Source: Burkholderiales bacterium
GTDB lineage: Bacteria > Pseudomonadota > Gammaproteobacteria > Burkholderiales > Casimicrobiaceae
Length of the DNA stretch: 64,000 nt
Direction of reading: 5' to 3'
Assembly (NCBI GenBank): GCA_015075645.1
Contig: JABTUF010000002.1
Span: 186,001 to 250,000 of the forward strand
This document shows, piece after piece, positions 47,019-56,334 of the stretch. The notes below the pieces were generated by a model, which was not told the DNA's origin, searched no databases, and was given only the letters and a program-made list of their open reading frames with translations. Positions within the stretch are counted from its first letter, which is position 1; every line of letters begins with the position of its first letter. The position numbers and the translations under genes were made by a program.

Positions 47019-48932
47019 ATGAAGGCGTATGACTGGATCGCGCGTGGACGACCGCGCGAGAACGGCCCGGTGGGCCGCTTCGTGTTGACCGCGGTCTCGC
47101 TGGGCCTCTCGGCCCTGTTGATGGCGATGGCGTTCGGCGTCTACGTCGATCGCATGCTCGCGCTGCAGTTCTTCGTCGCCGGCATGCTGACCCTCGCGTT
47201 TCTGACCGTGACGGGGAACCCGCGCCGCCCGACCGGACCCACGGTCGCGTCATGGCTCCTCATCGCCGCGTCCTGGGCCGCCTGCGCGTACTTCGTCGCG
47301 ATGCACGACGTCCACGCGAAGCGCATTCCGCTCGTCGACGAGCTTACGCCGGCGGACATGGTCGCGGCGATCGCCATCGCGGCGCTCGTGCTGGAGGCGA
47401 CGCGGCGCTGCATCGGCATGACGCTCGTCGTGCTGGTGCTGGGCTTCCTCGCCTACGGCATCTGGGGCGATCGTCTGCCCGGCGCCTTCTCGCACCGCCC
47501 TCTGAGTGCCCAGGAGATCCTCGATCACCTGGTGTTCTCGTCGAACGGCCTGATGGGACCGGCGCTCGAGGTCGCGGCCTTCCTCGTGTTCGTGTTCGTC
47601 GTCTTCGGAGCGCTCCTCGACCGCTGGGGCGGGGGCGATTTCTTCCACGATCTCGCCCACGCGATGGTCGGCAAGCAGGTCGGGGGGCCCGCCAAGGTCG
47701 CGGTGTTCTCGTCCGGCCTCTACGGCTCGATCTCCGGTTCGCCGACCGCCGACGTCGTCACCACCGGTTCGTTCACGATTCCGCTGATGATCCGCATCGG
47801 CGTGCCGCGCACCTACGCCGCGGCGGTCGAGGCGACCGCCTCGACCGGCGGCGCGATCCTGCCGCCGGTCATGGGCTCGGCGGCGTTCCTGATGGTCGAT
47901 TTCACCGGCATACCGTACGCCACGATCATCACCGCCGCGATCGTTCCGGCGCTGATCTACTACCTGATCGTCTTCACCGCGGTCCACCTGAAGGCGCACC
48001 GTCTCCACCTGAAGCCCACCGTCACCGAGGACGCCCCGACGCTCCGCCAGGTCCTCGCCCGCGACTGGATCTACTTCGTGCCGATCGCGGTGCTCGTCTG
48101 GGGTGTGCTGAAGCTCGACCGGCCGGTGTTCGCCGGAGCGCTGGCCTGCGTCGCGCTGATTCCGATCGGGCTGATCCGTCACCGGTCGCCGCGGGCGTTC
48201 GTCGACTCGCTCGTCTCCGGACTCAACAACGGCATGGGGCAGCTCGTCGGCGTGGGCATCGCCTGCGCGGTGGCGGGGCTCGTGGTCGGCACGCTGTCGA
48301 TGGCCGACCTGACCGGCAAGATCAGCTCGGGCATGTTCACGCTCGCCGGCGGCAGCCACGCGCTGACGCTGCTCGTCGCCACGACGGTCATCATCCTGCT
48401 GGGCATGGGGATGCCCACGCCCGCGGTGTACGCGCTCGCCGCCGTCCTGGCCGCGCCGGCGCTGCTCGCGCTCGAGATCGACCTGCTGCCGGCGCACCTG
48501 CTGATCGTCTATTTCGCGTCGATGTCGGCGATCACGCCTCCCGTGGCGGTGGCGGCGTTCGCCGCCGCCTCGATCGCGCGCGCCAATCCGATCGCCGTGG
48601 GCTTCCTCGCCTGCCGCGTCGGCATCGTCGCGTTCGTGCTGCCGCTCGTGTTCGTGAGCCAGCCGGGCATGCTGCTGATCGGCGACCTCGAGACGATCGT
48701 CACGACCATCGCCTTCATCGTCCTCGGCGCGCTCGCGCTGGTCATCGCGTTCGAAGGCTGGCTCTTCGGCCTCGTCCCGATGGCCATGCGCGTGGCGCTC
48801 GGCGTCCTCTCGGTGACGCTGCTCGCCCAGACCGGGGTGTTCCGCTGGGCCGCGGCCGCGGCCTTCCTGGCGTTCCTCGCCTGGCGCTACCGCGGACGCG
48901 CGCCCTCGCCGCCGGGCGGCGCCCCGGCCTGA
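47019..48932 (+). CDS. TRAP transporter permease, fused 4TM/12TM subunits
   Basis: The 637-residue protein has roughly 16 membrane helices. The N-terminal part corresponds to the small DctQ-like subunit. The remainder is the large DctM-like subunit with SSGLYGSISGSPTADVVTTGSF, TASTGGAILPPVMGSAAFLM and GMGMPTPAVYALAAVLAAP, all typical of TAXI-linked fused permeases. It uses an ion gradient and the TAXI receptor to import an organic acid. The downstream aldehyde oxidoreductase is 37 bases away. Confidence 0.92.
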   Translation: MKAYDWIARGRPRENGPVGRFVLTAVSLGLSALLMAMAFGVYVDRMLALQFFVAGMLTLAFLTVTGNPRRPTGPTVASWLLIAASWAACAYFVAMHDVHAKRIPLVDELTPADMVAAIAIAALVLEATRRCIGMTLVVLVLGFLAYGIWGDRLPGAFSHRPLSAQEILDHLVFSSNGLMGPALEVAAFLVFVFVVFGALLDRWGGGDFFHDLAHAMVGKQVGGPAKVAVFSSGLYGSISGSPTADVVTTGSFTIPLMIRIGVPRTYAAAVEATASTGGAILPPVMGSAAFLMVDFTGIPYATIITAAIVPALIYYLIVFTAVHLKAHRLHLKPTVTEDAPTLRQVLARDWIYFVPIAVLVWGVLKLDRPVFAGALACVALIPIGLIRHRSPRAFVDSLVSGLNNGMGQLVGVGIACAVAGLVVGTLSMADLTGKISSGMFTLAGGSHALTLLVATTVIILLGMGMPTPAVYALAAVLAAPALLALEIDLLPAHLLIVYFASMSAITPPVAVAAFAAASIARANPIAVGFLACRVGIVAFVLPLVFVSQPGMLLIGDLETIVTTIAFIVLGALALVIAFEGWLFGLVPMAMRVALGVLSVTLLAQTGVFRWAAAAAFLAFLAWRYRGRAPSPPGGAPA

Positions 48933-48969
48933 CCGGACGGCGAGAAGACGAACCCCACGGGAAACGACC

Positions 48970-50679
48970 ATGCGCACCTACCTCACCATCGACCTCCCGA
49001 CGCGCGCCGTCACGCGCGAGGAGCGCCACGGCGAAGCGATCGTCCGCGCCGGGCGCCACTACATCGCGCGCACGCTCCTCGAGCGCCGCATCCACGACGT
49101 CGATCCGCTCTCGCCCGCGAACCCGCTGATCTTCTCGGCGGGCCCGTTCGCGGGCACGAACTTCTCGAACGCCAACCGGCTGAGCGTCGGCTGCCGCAGC
49201 CCGCTCACCGGCGGCATCAAGGAGGCCAACTCGGGCGGCACGTTCGCATTCGCGCTCGGGCAGTGCGAGCTCGCCGGCTTCACGCTCGAAGGCGCGTGCG
49301 ACGACTGGACGCTGATCCGGATCACCAAGGAAGGCGAGGTGAGCTTCGAGGACGCCTCCGTGTACGTCGGCCGCGGCAACGACGAAGTCGCACGTATGCT
49401 CATCGAGCGGTTCGGCCGCAAGATCAGCTTCGCGATCTGCGGCCCGGTCGGCGAGTACGGCGGGCTCATCGCCGGCATCGCGTTCGCCGACACCGACGGG
49501 CGCCCGTCCCGGCTCGCCGCCCGCGGCGGCGTCGGCGCGGTGCTGGGCGCGAAGCGGGTCAAGGTGATCGTCATCGAGCAGCACAAGATGCCGACCTTCC
49601 ACGACCGCAAGAAGGTGATGGGCGCGGTCCGCGAGTACGGCGTCAAGCTCGGCAAGGAACCGGCGATCGACACGTTCAAGCGCTTCGGGACCGCCGCGGT
49701 CGGCGACTTCACCAACTACGTCGGCGGCCTGCCGGTGCGCAACTTCAGCGCGGGCCAGCTCACGCCCGACAAGGCCGCGTTCCAGTTGGGCGGCACCGCC
49801 ATCCGCGAGCGCAATCTCGCGCGCGGCGGCCAGACCGCCCACGCGTGCATGCCCGGCTGCATGATCGAGTGCAGCAACGTCTATGCGGACGCCGAGGGCA
49901 AGGAGGTCGTCTCCCCGCTCGAGTACGAGACGCTCGGCCTCATGGGCAGCAACTGCGGCCTCGACGATCCCGACGACGTCGCGCGATTGAACGGAGTCGC
50001 CAACGACCTCGGCGTCGACACGATCGAACTGGGCGCGATGCTCGGCGTCCTGATGGAGGCCGGGCTGGGCGCGTTCGGCGACACCGCCTTCATGGCCGCC
50101 GCGCTCGACGACATCCGCGCGGGCAACGAGCGTGGACGCCTGCTCGCGCAGGGCGCGGCGAAGGTCGGCGAGCACTACGGCGTCGCGCGCGTGCCGGTCA
50201 TCAAGCGGCAGGGCATCAGCGCCTACGATCCGCGCGTCATCGAGGTGACCGGGATCTCGATGATGCTGACGGCGCAGGGGGCCGATCACACGGTCGGCAA
50301 CCTGCCCGCCTACGAGTGCGACGGCAAGTCGACCGCCGAACTCGTCGCCGCGAGCCTCGGGGCTCAGGTGGCCGCGGCGGCGGCCGACTCGCTCGGACTG
50401 TGCATCTTCGGCCGCTCGGTGACCGACACGAACCCGGAACTGATCGTGAACGCGCTGAACGACGCGCACGGCACGACCCTCGACCCCTCGTTCCTGAAGG
50501 CGCTCGGGCGCGAGACGATCGAGCTCGAGTGGGCGTTCAACCGCGCCGCGGGCTTCACCGAAGCCGACGACGAACTGCCGGCGTTCTTCTACGGCGAGGC
50601 GCTCGCACCCTCCGGCAAGCAGGCGCGTCACCACAGCGACGAGGTCAACCGGTCATTGCGGACGCTGCTGGCGCGCTGA
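48970..50679 (+). CDS. Aldehyde:ferredoxin oxidoreductase family protein
   Basis: The 569-residue protein follows the AOR layout. FSAGPFAGTNFSNANRLSVG and SPLTGGIKEANSGGTFAFAL bind the pterin cofactor, and AHACMPGCMIECSNVY gives three cluster cysteines, with a fourth likely in LGLCIFG. AOR enzymes use tungsten or molybdenum bis-pterin and oxidise aldehydes with ferredoxin as acceptor. The stop overlaps moaD (TGATG). I infer glutarate semialdehyde as the aldehyde in the nicotinate route; reduced ferredoxin could then feed the 6-hydroxynicotinate reductase. The substrate is not proven by sequence. Confidence 0.88.
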   Translation: MRTYLTIDLPTRAVTREERHGEAIVRAGRHYIARTLLERRIHDVDPLSPANPLIFSAGPFAGTNFSNANRLSVGCRSPLTGGIKEANSGGTFAFALGQCELAGFTLEGACDDWTLIRITKEGEVSFEDASVYVGRGNDEVARMLIERFGRKISFAICGPVGEYGGLIAGIAFADTDGRPSRLAARGGVGAVLGAKRVKVIVIEQHKMPTFHDRKKVMGAVREYGVKLGKEPAIDTFKRFGTAAVGDFTNYVGGLPVRNFSAGQLTPDKAAFQLGGTAIRERNLARGGQTAHACMPGCMIECSNVYADAEGKEVVSPLEYETLGLMGSNCGLDDPDDVARLNGVANDLGVDTIELGAMLGVLMEAGLGAFGDTAFMAAALDDIRAGNERGRLLAQGAAKVGEHYGVARVPVIKRQGISAYDPRVIEVTGISMMLTAQGADHTVGNLPAYECDGKSTAELVAASLGAQVAAAAADSLGLCIFGRSVTDTNPELIVNALNDAHGTTLDPSFLKALGRETIELEWAFNRAAGFTEADDELPAFFYGEALAPSGKQARHHSDEVNRSLRTLLAR

Positions 50680-50933
50680 TGGCGGTGCGGATCCTCTACT
50701 TCGCCGACGTGCGCGAGGCGGCCGGGCTTTCGGAGGAGACGCTCGACCTTCCCCCGGGCGTGACCACGGTCGGCGCGCTGCGCGATCATCTCTGCGCGCG
50801 CGGTCGATCGTGGGCCGTGTTCGGCCGGCCGGACGCTCGCTACGCGGTCAACCGCACGCTCGTGCCCGGGGACGGCGCGCCGATCCGCGACGGCGACGAG
50901 GTCGCCGTGTTTCCCGCCCTGTCCGGCGGCTGA
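50679..50933 (+). CDS. MoaD/ThiS family sulfur carrier protein
   Basis: The 84-residue ubiquitin-like protein begins VRILYFADVREAAGL and ends FPALSGG. Its terminal Gly-Gly is where sulfur is carried for pterin cofactor synthesis. Its ATG overlaps the AOR stop. MoaD-like proteins often accompany AOR genes, probably to supply sulfur for their cofactor. It is the last island gene; the convergent cmk ends 23 bases further on. Confidence 0.9.
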   Translation: MAVRILYFADVREAAGLSEETLDLPPGVTTVGALRDHLCARGRSWAVFGRPDARYAVNRTLVPGDGAPIRDGDEVAVFPALSGG

Positions 50934-50956
50934 TTCCGGGCGAGGCGCGCCGCCGC

Positions 50957-51649
50957 TCAGCGCACGCGCGAGGCGTAGCGTTCGAGCACGCGCGCGACCG
51001 TCTCGTCGATCGACAGGTCGGTCGTGTCGACGATGGCGGCATCCGCGGCGGGCGCAAGCGGCGCGACCGCCCGCGACGCGTCGCGCCGGTCGCGCTCGCG
51101 GATGTCCTCGAGCAACGACGCCGCGTCGGCGACGACACCGCGCTCGGCGAGCTGGAGCCGGCGCCGTTCCGCGCGCGCCTCGGGGGTCGCGGTCACGAAC
51201 ACCTTGGTGCTGGCGTCGGGAAACACGATCGTCCCCATGTCGCGGCCGTCGGCCACGAGACCGGGCGGCCGGCGGAACGCGCGCTGCCGGTCGAGCAGCG
51301 CGGAACGCACTTCCCGATGCACCGCCACCCGCGAGGCGCCCTCGGAAACCGCCTCGTCGCGGATCGCGCGCGTGACGTCGGTGCCGTCGAGGAACACCCG
51401 GCCCGGTTCGAAGCGTACGTCGAGGGCGCGGGCGAGCGCGCCCGTGCCTGCGGCATCGTCGAACGCGGCGCCCTTCCCGATGGCCTTCAGGGCGACCAGA
51501 CGATAGAGCGCCCCGCTGTCGAGCAGGTGGAAGCCCAGCGCTCGCGCGACGCGGGCGGCTACCGTGCCCTTGCCCGACGCCGCGGGGCCATCGATCGCGA
51601 TCACGGGCACGCCCTCCCCGGGCGCCGCCGGGGGCGACGCGCGCGTCAT
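50957..51649 (-). CDS. cmk: Cytidylate kinase
   Basis: The 230-residue protein has the phosphate loop [22 protein letters not shown] and [14 protein letters not shown], all diagnostic for bacterial CMP kinase. It phosphorylates CMP and dCMP. Its ATG overlaps the aroA stop (ATGA). In proteobacteria rpsA normally follows cmk; here the island intervenes. The N-terminus carries about 18 extra residues before the core. Confidence 0.96.
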   Translation of the reverse strand: MTRASPPAAPGEGVPVIAIDGPAASGKGTVAARVARALGFHLLDSGALYRLVALKAIGKGAAFDDAAGTGALARALDVRFEPGRVFLDGTDVTRAIRDEAVSEGASRVAVHREVRSALLDRQRAFRRPPGLVADGRDMGTIVFPDASTKVFVTATPEARAERRRLQLAERGVVADAASLLEDIRERDRRDASRAVAPLAPAADAAIVDTTDLSIDETVARVLERYASRVR

Positions 51650-52962
51650 GCGCCCGCCGCCGTGCCGACGAGGCCGCGGAACGCGTCGAAGTAGCGGGGA
51701 AACGTCTTGCGGACGCACCCCGGATCGCGGATCGTGACGGCGGCGCCGAGGAGCGAGACGAGCGAGAAGCACATCGCCATCCGGTGATCGTCGTAGGTGT
51801 CGATCGCCGCGTGCCGGAGGCTCGCGACCGGATGCACGGTCAGCCGGTCCGCGGCTTCGTCGACGACGACGCCGAGCTTGCGCAGCTCCGTCGCCATCGC
51901 GGAGATGCGGTCGGTCTCCTTCACGCGCCAGCTCGCGATGCCGGTGAGCGTCGTCGGCTCGCGCGCCGCGATCGCGGTGATTGCGAGCGTCATCGCCGCG
52001 TCGGGAATCGCCGTGCAGTCGATCGTGCCGCCGGCGAGCTTCGCCCCCTCGCGCGCCTCGATCCAGTCGGGGCCGAACCGGATCTCCGCCCCGAGCCGGG
52101 CGAGCACGTCGGCGAACGCGACGTCTCCCTGGATCGCGTCGCGCCCGACGCCGGTCACCCGGACCGGGCCGCCGCCCAGCACGCCTGCCGCGAGGAAGTA
52201 CGACGCCGACGACGCGTCGCCCTCGACCGCGATGGTGCCCGGACTCGCGTAGCACGCGCCCGCGGGGACCACGAAGGTCGACGCGTCCGGCGCTCCGATC
52301 TCCACGCCGAAGCGCCCCATCAGCCGCGTGGTGATCTCGACGTAGGGCCGCGAGATCAGCGGTGTCGTCACCCGCACCGCGGTCGATGCGCGATCCGAGC
52401 CCCGGGTGAGCGGCAGCGCCATCAGGAGCGCCGACAGATACTGGCTCGACACGTCGCCGCGGATCGGGACGCTCGTGCCCGCGGCGACCCCCGCGCCGCG
52501 GATCGCGAGCGGCGGGTAACCCTCGTTGCCCAGATAGCGAATCGTGGCGCCGAGCGAGCGCAGCGCGTCGACGAGATCCCGGATCGGACGCTCGCGCATC
52601 CGCGCGACGCCGTCGAGCACGTAGTCGCCGCCCTGCACCGCGAGCACCGCGGTGAGCGGTCGAAACGCGGTCCCGGCGTTGCCGAGCATGAATCGCGCCG
52701 AGCGCTTCCGGAAGGCGCCACCCGCACCGCGCACGACGGCAACCCGGGTCGAAGGGTCGTGATCGACGTCGACGCCGAGCAGCACGAGCGCCTCGACCAT
52801 GCGGTCGGTGTCGTCCGCCGCGAGCACGCCTTCTACCCGGGTCGTGCCGTGCGCGAGCGCGGCGAGCAGCAACACCCGGTTGCTGATGCTCTTCGATCCG
52901 GGAAGCGCCACCGAGCCTTCGGCATGGCCGCTCGCGGCGAGCGTCAGGTCGGCAGAAGCCAT
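51646..52962 (-). CDS. aroA: 3-phosphoshikimate 1-carboxyvinyltransferase (EPSP synthase)
   Basis: The 438-residue protein has the two family signatures. [18 protein letters not shown] and [11 protein letters not shown] bind shikimate 3-phosphate and PEP, and [19 protein letters not shown] lies in the C-terminal half. It makes EPSP for chorismate. It lies between tyrA and cmk, with overlap to cmk, as in the usual aromatic cluster. [12 protein letters not shown] is the natural start, with the stop of tyrA 14 bases upstream. Confidence 0.96.
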   Translation of the reverse strand: MASADLTLAASGHAEGSVALPGSKSISNRVLLLAALAHGTTRVEGVLAADDTDRMVEALVLLGVDVDHDPSTRVAVVRGAGGAFRKRSARFMLGNAGTAFRPLTAVLAVQGGDYVLDGVARMRERPIRDLVDALRSLGATIRYLGNEGYPPLAIRGAGVAAGTSVPIRGDVSSQYLSALLMALPLTRGSDRASTAVRVTTPLISRPYVEITTRLMGRFGVEIGAPDASTFVVPAGACYASPGTIAVEGDASSASYFLAAGVLGGGPVRVTGVGRDAIQGDVAFADVLARLGAEIRFGPDWIEAREGAKLAGGTIDCTAIPDAAMTLAITAIAAREPTTLTGIASWRVKETDRISAMATELRKLGVVVDEAADRLTVHPVASLRHAAIDTYDDHRMAMCFSLVSLLGAAVTIRDPGCVRKTFPRYFDAFRGLVGTAAGA

Positions 52963-52976
52963 CGCCGTCGCGTGGT

Positions 52977-53897
52977 TCAGCGGTCGACCGGTGCAGGCGC
53001 GGCCACGCCGGGCTGCCAGCGGCGGCGCGCCGCGCTCGCCTGCGCGAACACGCGCTCCAGCGCGGCGCCGTCGCCGCGTTCGATCGCGGCCGCGAGTTCG
53101 TCCAACAGGCCGCGGTAGGCCGCGAGCGCGTCGGACAGCGCCCCGCGATTCGCGAGCGCGATGTCGCGCCACATCTCGGGCGAACTGCCGGCAATGCGCG
53201 TGAAGTCGCGGAATCCCGAGGCCGCGTGCGCGAACAGCGCCCCGGCGTCCGGCCGCGCGGCGAGTTGCGCCACGAGCGCGAACGCGAGGACGTGAGGCAG
53301 GTGCGACACGGCCGCGAAGATGCGGTCGTGCTCTCGCGCGTCGAGCGTCATCACGCGCGACCCGCAGCGCTCCCACAGCGTGCGGACCACGTCGGTGGCG
53401 TGCGGGTCGGTTTCGGGCAGCGGCGTCAGCACGGTGGTCCGGTCGCGGAATAGCGTCGCGAACGCGGCGGCGGCTCCCGAGTGCTCGGTGCCCGCGATCG
53501 GATGCGCAGGCACGAAACGCGCGAGACGCGTGCCGAACGCCGCGCGCGCCGCCTCGACGACGTCTTCCTTCGTGCTGCCGGCGTCGGTGACCACGCAGGC
53601 CGGTCCGGCGTGGCGCGCGATGGTGGCGAGCAGCGGCGCGATCTCGCCTACCGGCGTGGCCACGAGGACGACGTCCGCGTCCGCGAGTTCAGCGGTCCAG
53701 CCTTCCGCGAGCGTGTGCGCGCAGTCGACGATGCCGCGCGAGAGTGCCTCGTCGAGATTCGCGCGCGTTCGGCCGACGCCGACCACTTCGCCGACCGCGC
53801 CGGCGGCCTTGAGCGCGAGCGCGCAAGAGCCGCCGATCAGCCCGACGCCGACCACCACCAGTCGTCCGATCGGCCGCGCCGCCGCGTGTGCGTCCAT
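52977..53897 (-). CDS. tyrA: Prephenate dehydrogenase
   Basis: The 306-residue protein carries the NAD site [32 protein letters not shown] and the catalytic-region [14 protein letters not shown], as well as [15 protein letters not shown]. It converts prephenate to 4-hydroxyphenylpyruvate in tyrosine synthesis. I start at the ATG giving [12 protein letters not shown]; the frame is open further upstream into hisC-proximal sequence. It follows hisC by 23 bases in the aromatic cluster. Confidence 0.94.
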   Translation of the reverse strand: MDAHAAARPIGRLVVVGVGLIGGSCALALKAAGAVGEVVGVGRTRANLDEALSRGIVDCAHTLAEGWTAELADADVVLVATPVGEIAPLLATIARHAGPACVVTDAGSTKEDVVEAARAAFGTRLARFVPAHPIAGTEHSGAAAAFATLFRDRTTVLTPLPETDPHATDVVRTLWERCGSRVMTLDAREHDRIFAAVSHLPHVLAFALVAQLAARPDAGALFAHAASGFRDFTRIAGSSPEMWRDIALANRGALSDALAAYRGLLDELAAAIERGDGAALERVFAQASAARRRWQPGVAAPAPVDR

Positions 53898-53920
53898 CGC
53901 CGGTCCGCTCGCGCCGCGGG

Positions 53921-55081
53921 TTACGCGGGGTTTCCGTCGCGTCCGAGCACCCGCGCGAGCGCGTCGAGGAAGCGCTCGTTCTCGGACGGAAGTCCGATGG
54001 TCACGCGCAGCCACTCGGGCAGACCGTAGCCCGCGACCGGGCGGACGATGACGCCCTCCCGCAGCAGGCCCTGGTAGACCGTTGCCGCATCGCCGATCCG
54101 CGCCAGCAGGAAGTTCCCGTGCGATCGCAGCACCGGAACGCCGAGCTTCGCCAGGCCGTGTTCCAGCTGGCGCATGCCTTCGCGGTTCATGCGCGCGCTC
54201 TCCTCGACGTAGGCCGTGTCGGCGAGCGCGGCGATGGCGGCCGCCTGGGCCAGCGCGTTCACGTTGAACGGCTGGCGCACGCGATCGAGGAGCGCGGCGA
54301 CCGAGGGATCCATCACGCCGTACCCGATCCGCAGCGCGGCGAGGCCGTACGCCTTCGAGAACGTCCGCGAGACGACGAGGTTCGGATGGCGGCCGATCCA
54401 GCCGATCGACGGCGAACGTCCCTCCTCGGGCAGGTACTCGTCGTAGGCCTCGTCGAGCACGACGACCACGTCGCGCGGCACCGCCGCGACGAACCGCGCG
54501 ATGGATTCAGACGCCACCCAGGTGCCGGTCGGGTTGTTCGGATTCGCGACGAACACCACGCGGGTGCGCGGCGTGATCGCCGCGAGCATCGCGCCGAGGT
54601 CGTGGCCGAAGTCGCGCGCGGGCACTTCGACACCTTTCGCTCCGCGCGCGTGGGTCGCGAGCGGGTAGACCGCGAAGGCGTACTGGGCATAGACGGCCTC
54701 GTCGCCCGGCGTCAGGAACGCTGCGGCGACCAGCTCGAGCACGTCGTTGCTGCCGTTGCCGAGCACGATCCGCTCGGGCCCGACGCCGTGGTGCAGGGCC
54801 AGCGCCGCACGAAGCGCGAACCCGCTGCCGTCGGGATAACGCGTCAGGTCGCCCGCCGCCGCGCGGATCGCGGAGAGCGCCTTGGGGGAGGCGCCGCGCG
54901 GATTCTCGTTGCTCGCGAGCTTGACGATCGTCGCGGGGTCGAGATGGAGCTCGCGGGCGAGCTCCTCGACCGGCTTGCCCGGAACGTAGGGCGCGATCGC
55001 GCGCACCCACGCGGGTGCCTTGAGCGCGGGTCCGGCGCCCTCGCCGTCCGCATCGACATTCGAAGCACCGTGTGCGTTCAT
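53921..55081 (-). CDS. hisC: Histidinol-phosphate aminotransferase
   Basis: The 386-residue PLP enzyme has KLASNENPRGASPKAL, ANPNNPTGTW and the PLP lysine in SRTFSKAYGLAALRIGYG. Copies between pheA and tyrA act in histidine synthesis and often also on aromatic 2-oxo acids. Its ATG overlaps the pheA stop (ATGA). The first about 25 residues form a non-conserved leader, so a later start is possible. Confidence 0.94.
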   Translation of the reverse strand: MNAHGASNVDADGEGAGPALKAPAWVRAIAPYVPGKPVEELARELHLDPATIVKLASNENPRGASPKALSAIRAAAGDLTRYPDGSGFALRAALALHHGVGPERIVLGNGSNDVLELVAAAFLTPGDEAVYAQYAFAVYPLATHARGAKGVEVPARDFGHDLGAMLAAITPRTRVVFVANPNNPTGTWVASESIARFVAAVPRDVVVVLDEAYDEYLPEEGRSPSIGWIGRHPNLVVSRTFSKAYGLAALRIGYGVMDPSVAALLDRVRQPFNVNALAQAAAIAALADTAYVEESARMNREGMRQLEHGLAKLGVPVLRSHGNFLLARIGDAATVYQGLLREGVIVRPVAGYGLPEWLRVTIGLPSENERFLDALARVLGRDGNPA

Positions 55082-56160
55082 GGTTCGAGCGCCGCAGGGT
55101 AGGACCCGAGCAGCTTGAGATACGGCGCGGCCTTGCGCAGCTCGTCCAGCGCCGCGGCGACCTGGGGATCGTCGCGGTGTCCGGCGACGTCGATGTAGAA
55201 CAGGTATTCCCACGAGCCGGTGCGCGCGGGTCGCGACTCGAACCGGGTCATCGACACACCGTGCTTCGCGAGCGGCCCGAGCAGTTCGTGGACCGCCCCC
55301 GGACGGTTCGGCGCCGACATCACGAGCGAGGTCTCGTCGCGGCCCGAGGGACCCACGGCCTGCCGCCCCAATACCCAGAAGCGCGTGGTGTTGTTCGGCT
55401 CGTCCTCGATGTGCGACGCGAGCACCGGAATGCCGTAGGTGACCGCCGCGATATCGCCCGCGATCGCGGCAGCACCGGGCTCGTCCGCCGCGAGCCGCGC
55501 CGCTTCCGCGTTGCTCGCCACGACGATCCGCGGTACCGACGGCAGGTTGTGCGCGAGCCACTGCACGCACTGCGCGAACGACTGCGCGTGCGAATACACC
55601 CGGGTGACGGCGTGGATCGACGGCGCCTTCGACAGCAGGTTCTGCCGCACGCGCAGCTTCACCTCGCCGATCACCGAAAGTTCGGTCGCCGCCATCAGGT
55701 CGAGCGTGCGCCCCACCGTGCCCTCGGTCGAATTTTCGACCGGCACGACAGCGTAGTCGGACCGTCCGGACTCCGCGGCGCGGAACACGTCGTCGATCGA
55801 CGCCTGCGGAAGCGTTTCCACCGATGACCCGAAGTGCCGGGCGACCGCGGCATGGGTGAACGTGCCCGGCGGGCCGAGGTACGCGATCGTCAGCGGGCGC
55901 TCGAGCGCGAGGCACGCCGACATGACCTCGCGGAACACCTTGGCGACCGCGTCGTCGGTGAGCGGCCCGGGATTCGCCTGCGCGAGCCCCGCGAGCACCC
56001 GGGCCTCCCGCTCGGGCCGGTACGCGGGCGCGCCCGAACCTTCCTTGAGCCGTCCGATCGCCTGCGCGTGGCGCGCGCGCTCCGACAGGCGCGCGAGAAT
56101 CTCGCGGTCGAGCGCGTCGATCGCGTCGCGGTGCTTCTGCAGCGCGCCGTCGTCACTCAT
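55078..56160 (-). CDS. pheA: Bifunctional chorismate mutase / prephenate dehydratase
   Basis: The 360-residue protein has an AroQ chorismate mutase domain (about 1-90, RDAIDALDREILARLSERA). The dehydratase domain follows (about 95-275, IAYLGPPGTFTHAAV, VPVENSTEGTVGRTLDL, IEDEPNNTTRFWVLG). A C-terminal ACT domain (MSAPNRPGAVHELLGPLA) binds phenylalanine for feedback. It makes phenylpyruvate. I start at the ATG giving MSDDGALQKHRDAID; the longer frame upstream runs through the 42-bp repeats and would add a repeated VGPASAGRPS peptide. serC, expected between gyrA and pheA, is missing. Confidence 0.95.
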   Translation of the reverse strand: MSDDGALQKHRDAIDALDREILARLSERARHAQAIGRLKEGSGAPAYRPEREARVLAGLAQANPGPLTDDAVAKVFREVMSACLALERPLTIAYLGPPGTFTHAAVARHFGSSVETLPQASIDDVFRAAESGRSDYAVVPVENSTEGTVGRTLDLMAATELSVIGEVKLRVRQNLLSKAPSIHAVTRVYSHAQSFAQCVQWLAHNLPSVPRIVVASNAEAARLAADEPGAAAIAGDIAAVTYGIPVLASHIEDEPNNTTRFWVLGRQAVGPSGRDETSLVMSAPNRPGAVHELLGPLAKHGVSMTRFESRPARTGSWEYLFYIDVAGHRDDPQVAAALDELRKAAPYLKLLGSYPAALEP

Positions 56161-56220
56161 CGCCGGTCGGTCGCACGCTCGTCGGCATCGGCGTTCGAAC
56201 CGTCGTCCTTCGCGTGGCGA

Positions 56221-56334
56221 GGGGCGTCCGGCTGAAGCCGGACCCACGAGGGCATCGAGCGAGGGGCGTCCGGCTGAAGCCGGACCCACGAGGGCATCGA
56301 GCGAAGGGCGTCCGGCTGAAGCCGGACCCGCGGA
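56221..56334. repeat. 42-bp tandem hairpin repeats (2.6 copies) between gyrA and pheA
   Basis: Two full 42-base units (56221-56262 and 56263-56304) and a partial third are nearly identical. Each holds the palindrome GTCCGGCTGAAGCCGGAC, which folds into a strong stem with a small loop. The units look like REP-type elements. They lie in the transcript between gyrA and pheA and could protect or end part of the message. There are no spacers, so this is not a CRISPR array. Confidence 0.85.

Noticed and set aside
56221..56334. CRISPR array
   Set aside because: The repeats are tandem without unique spacers, only 2.6 copies are present and no cas genes are near.
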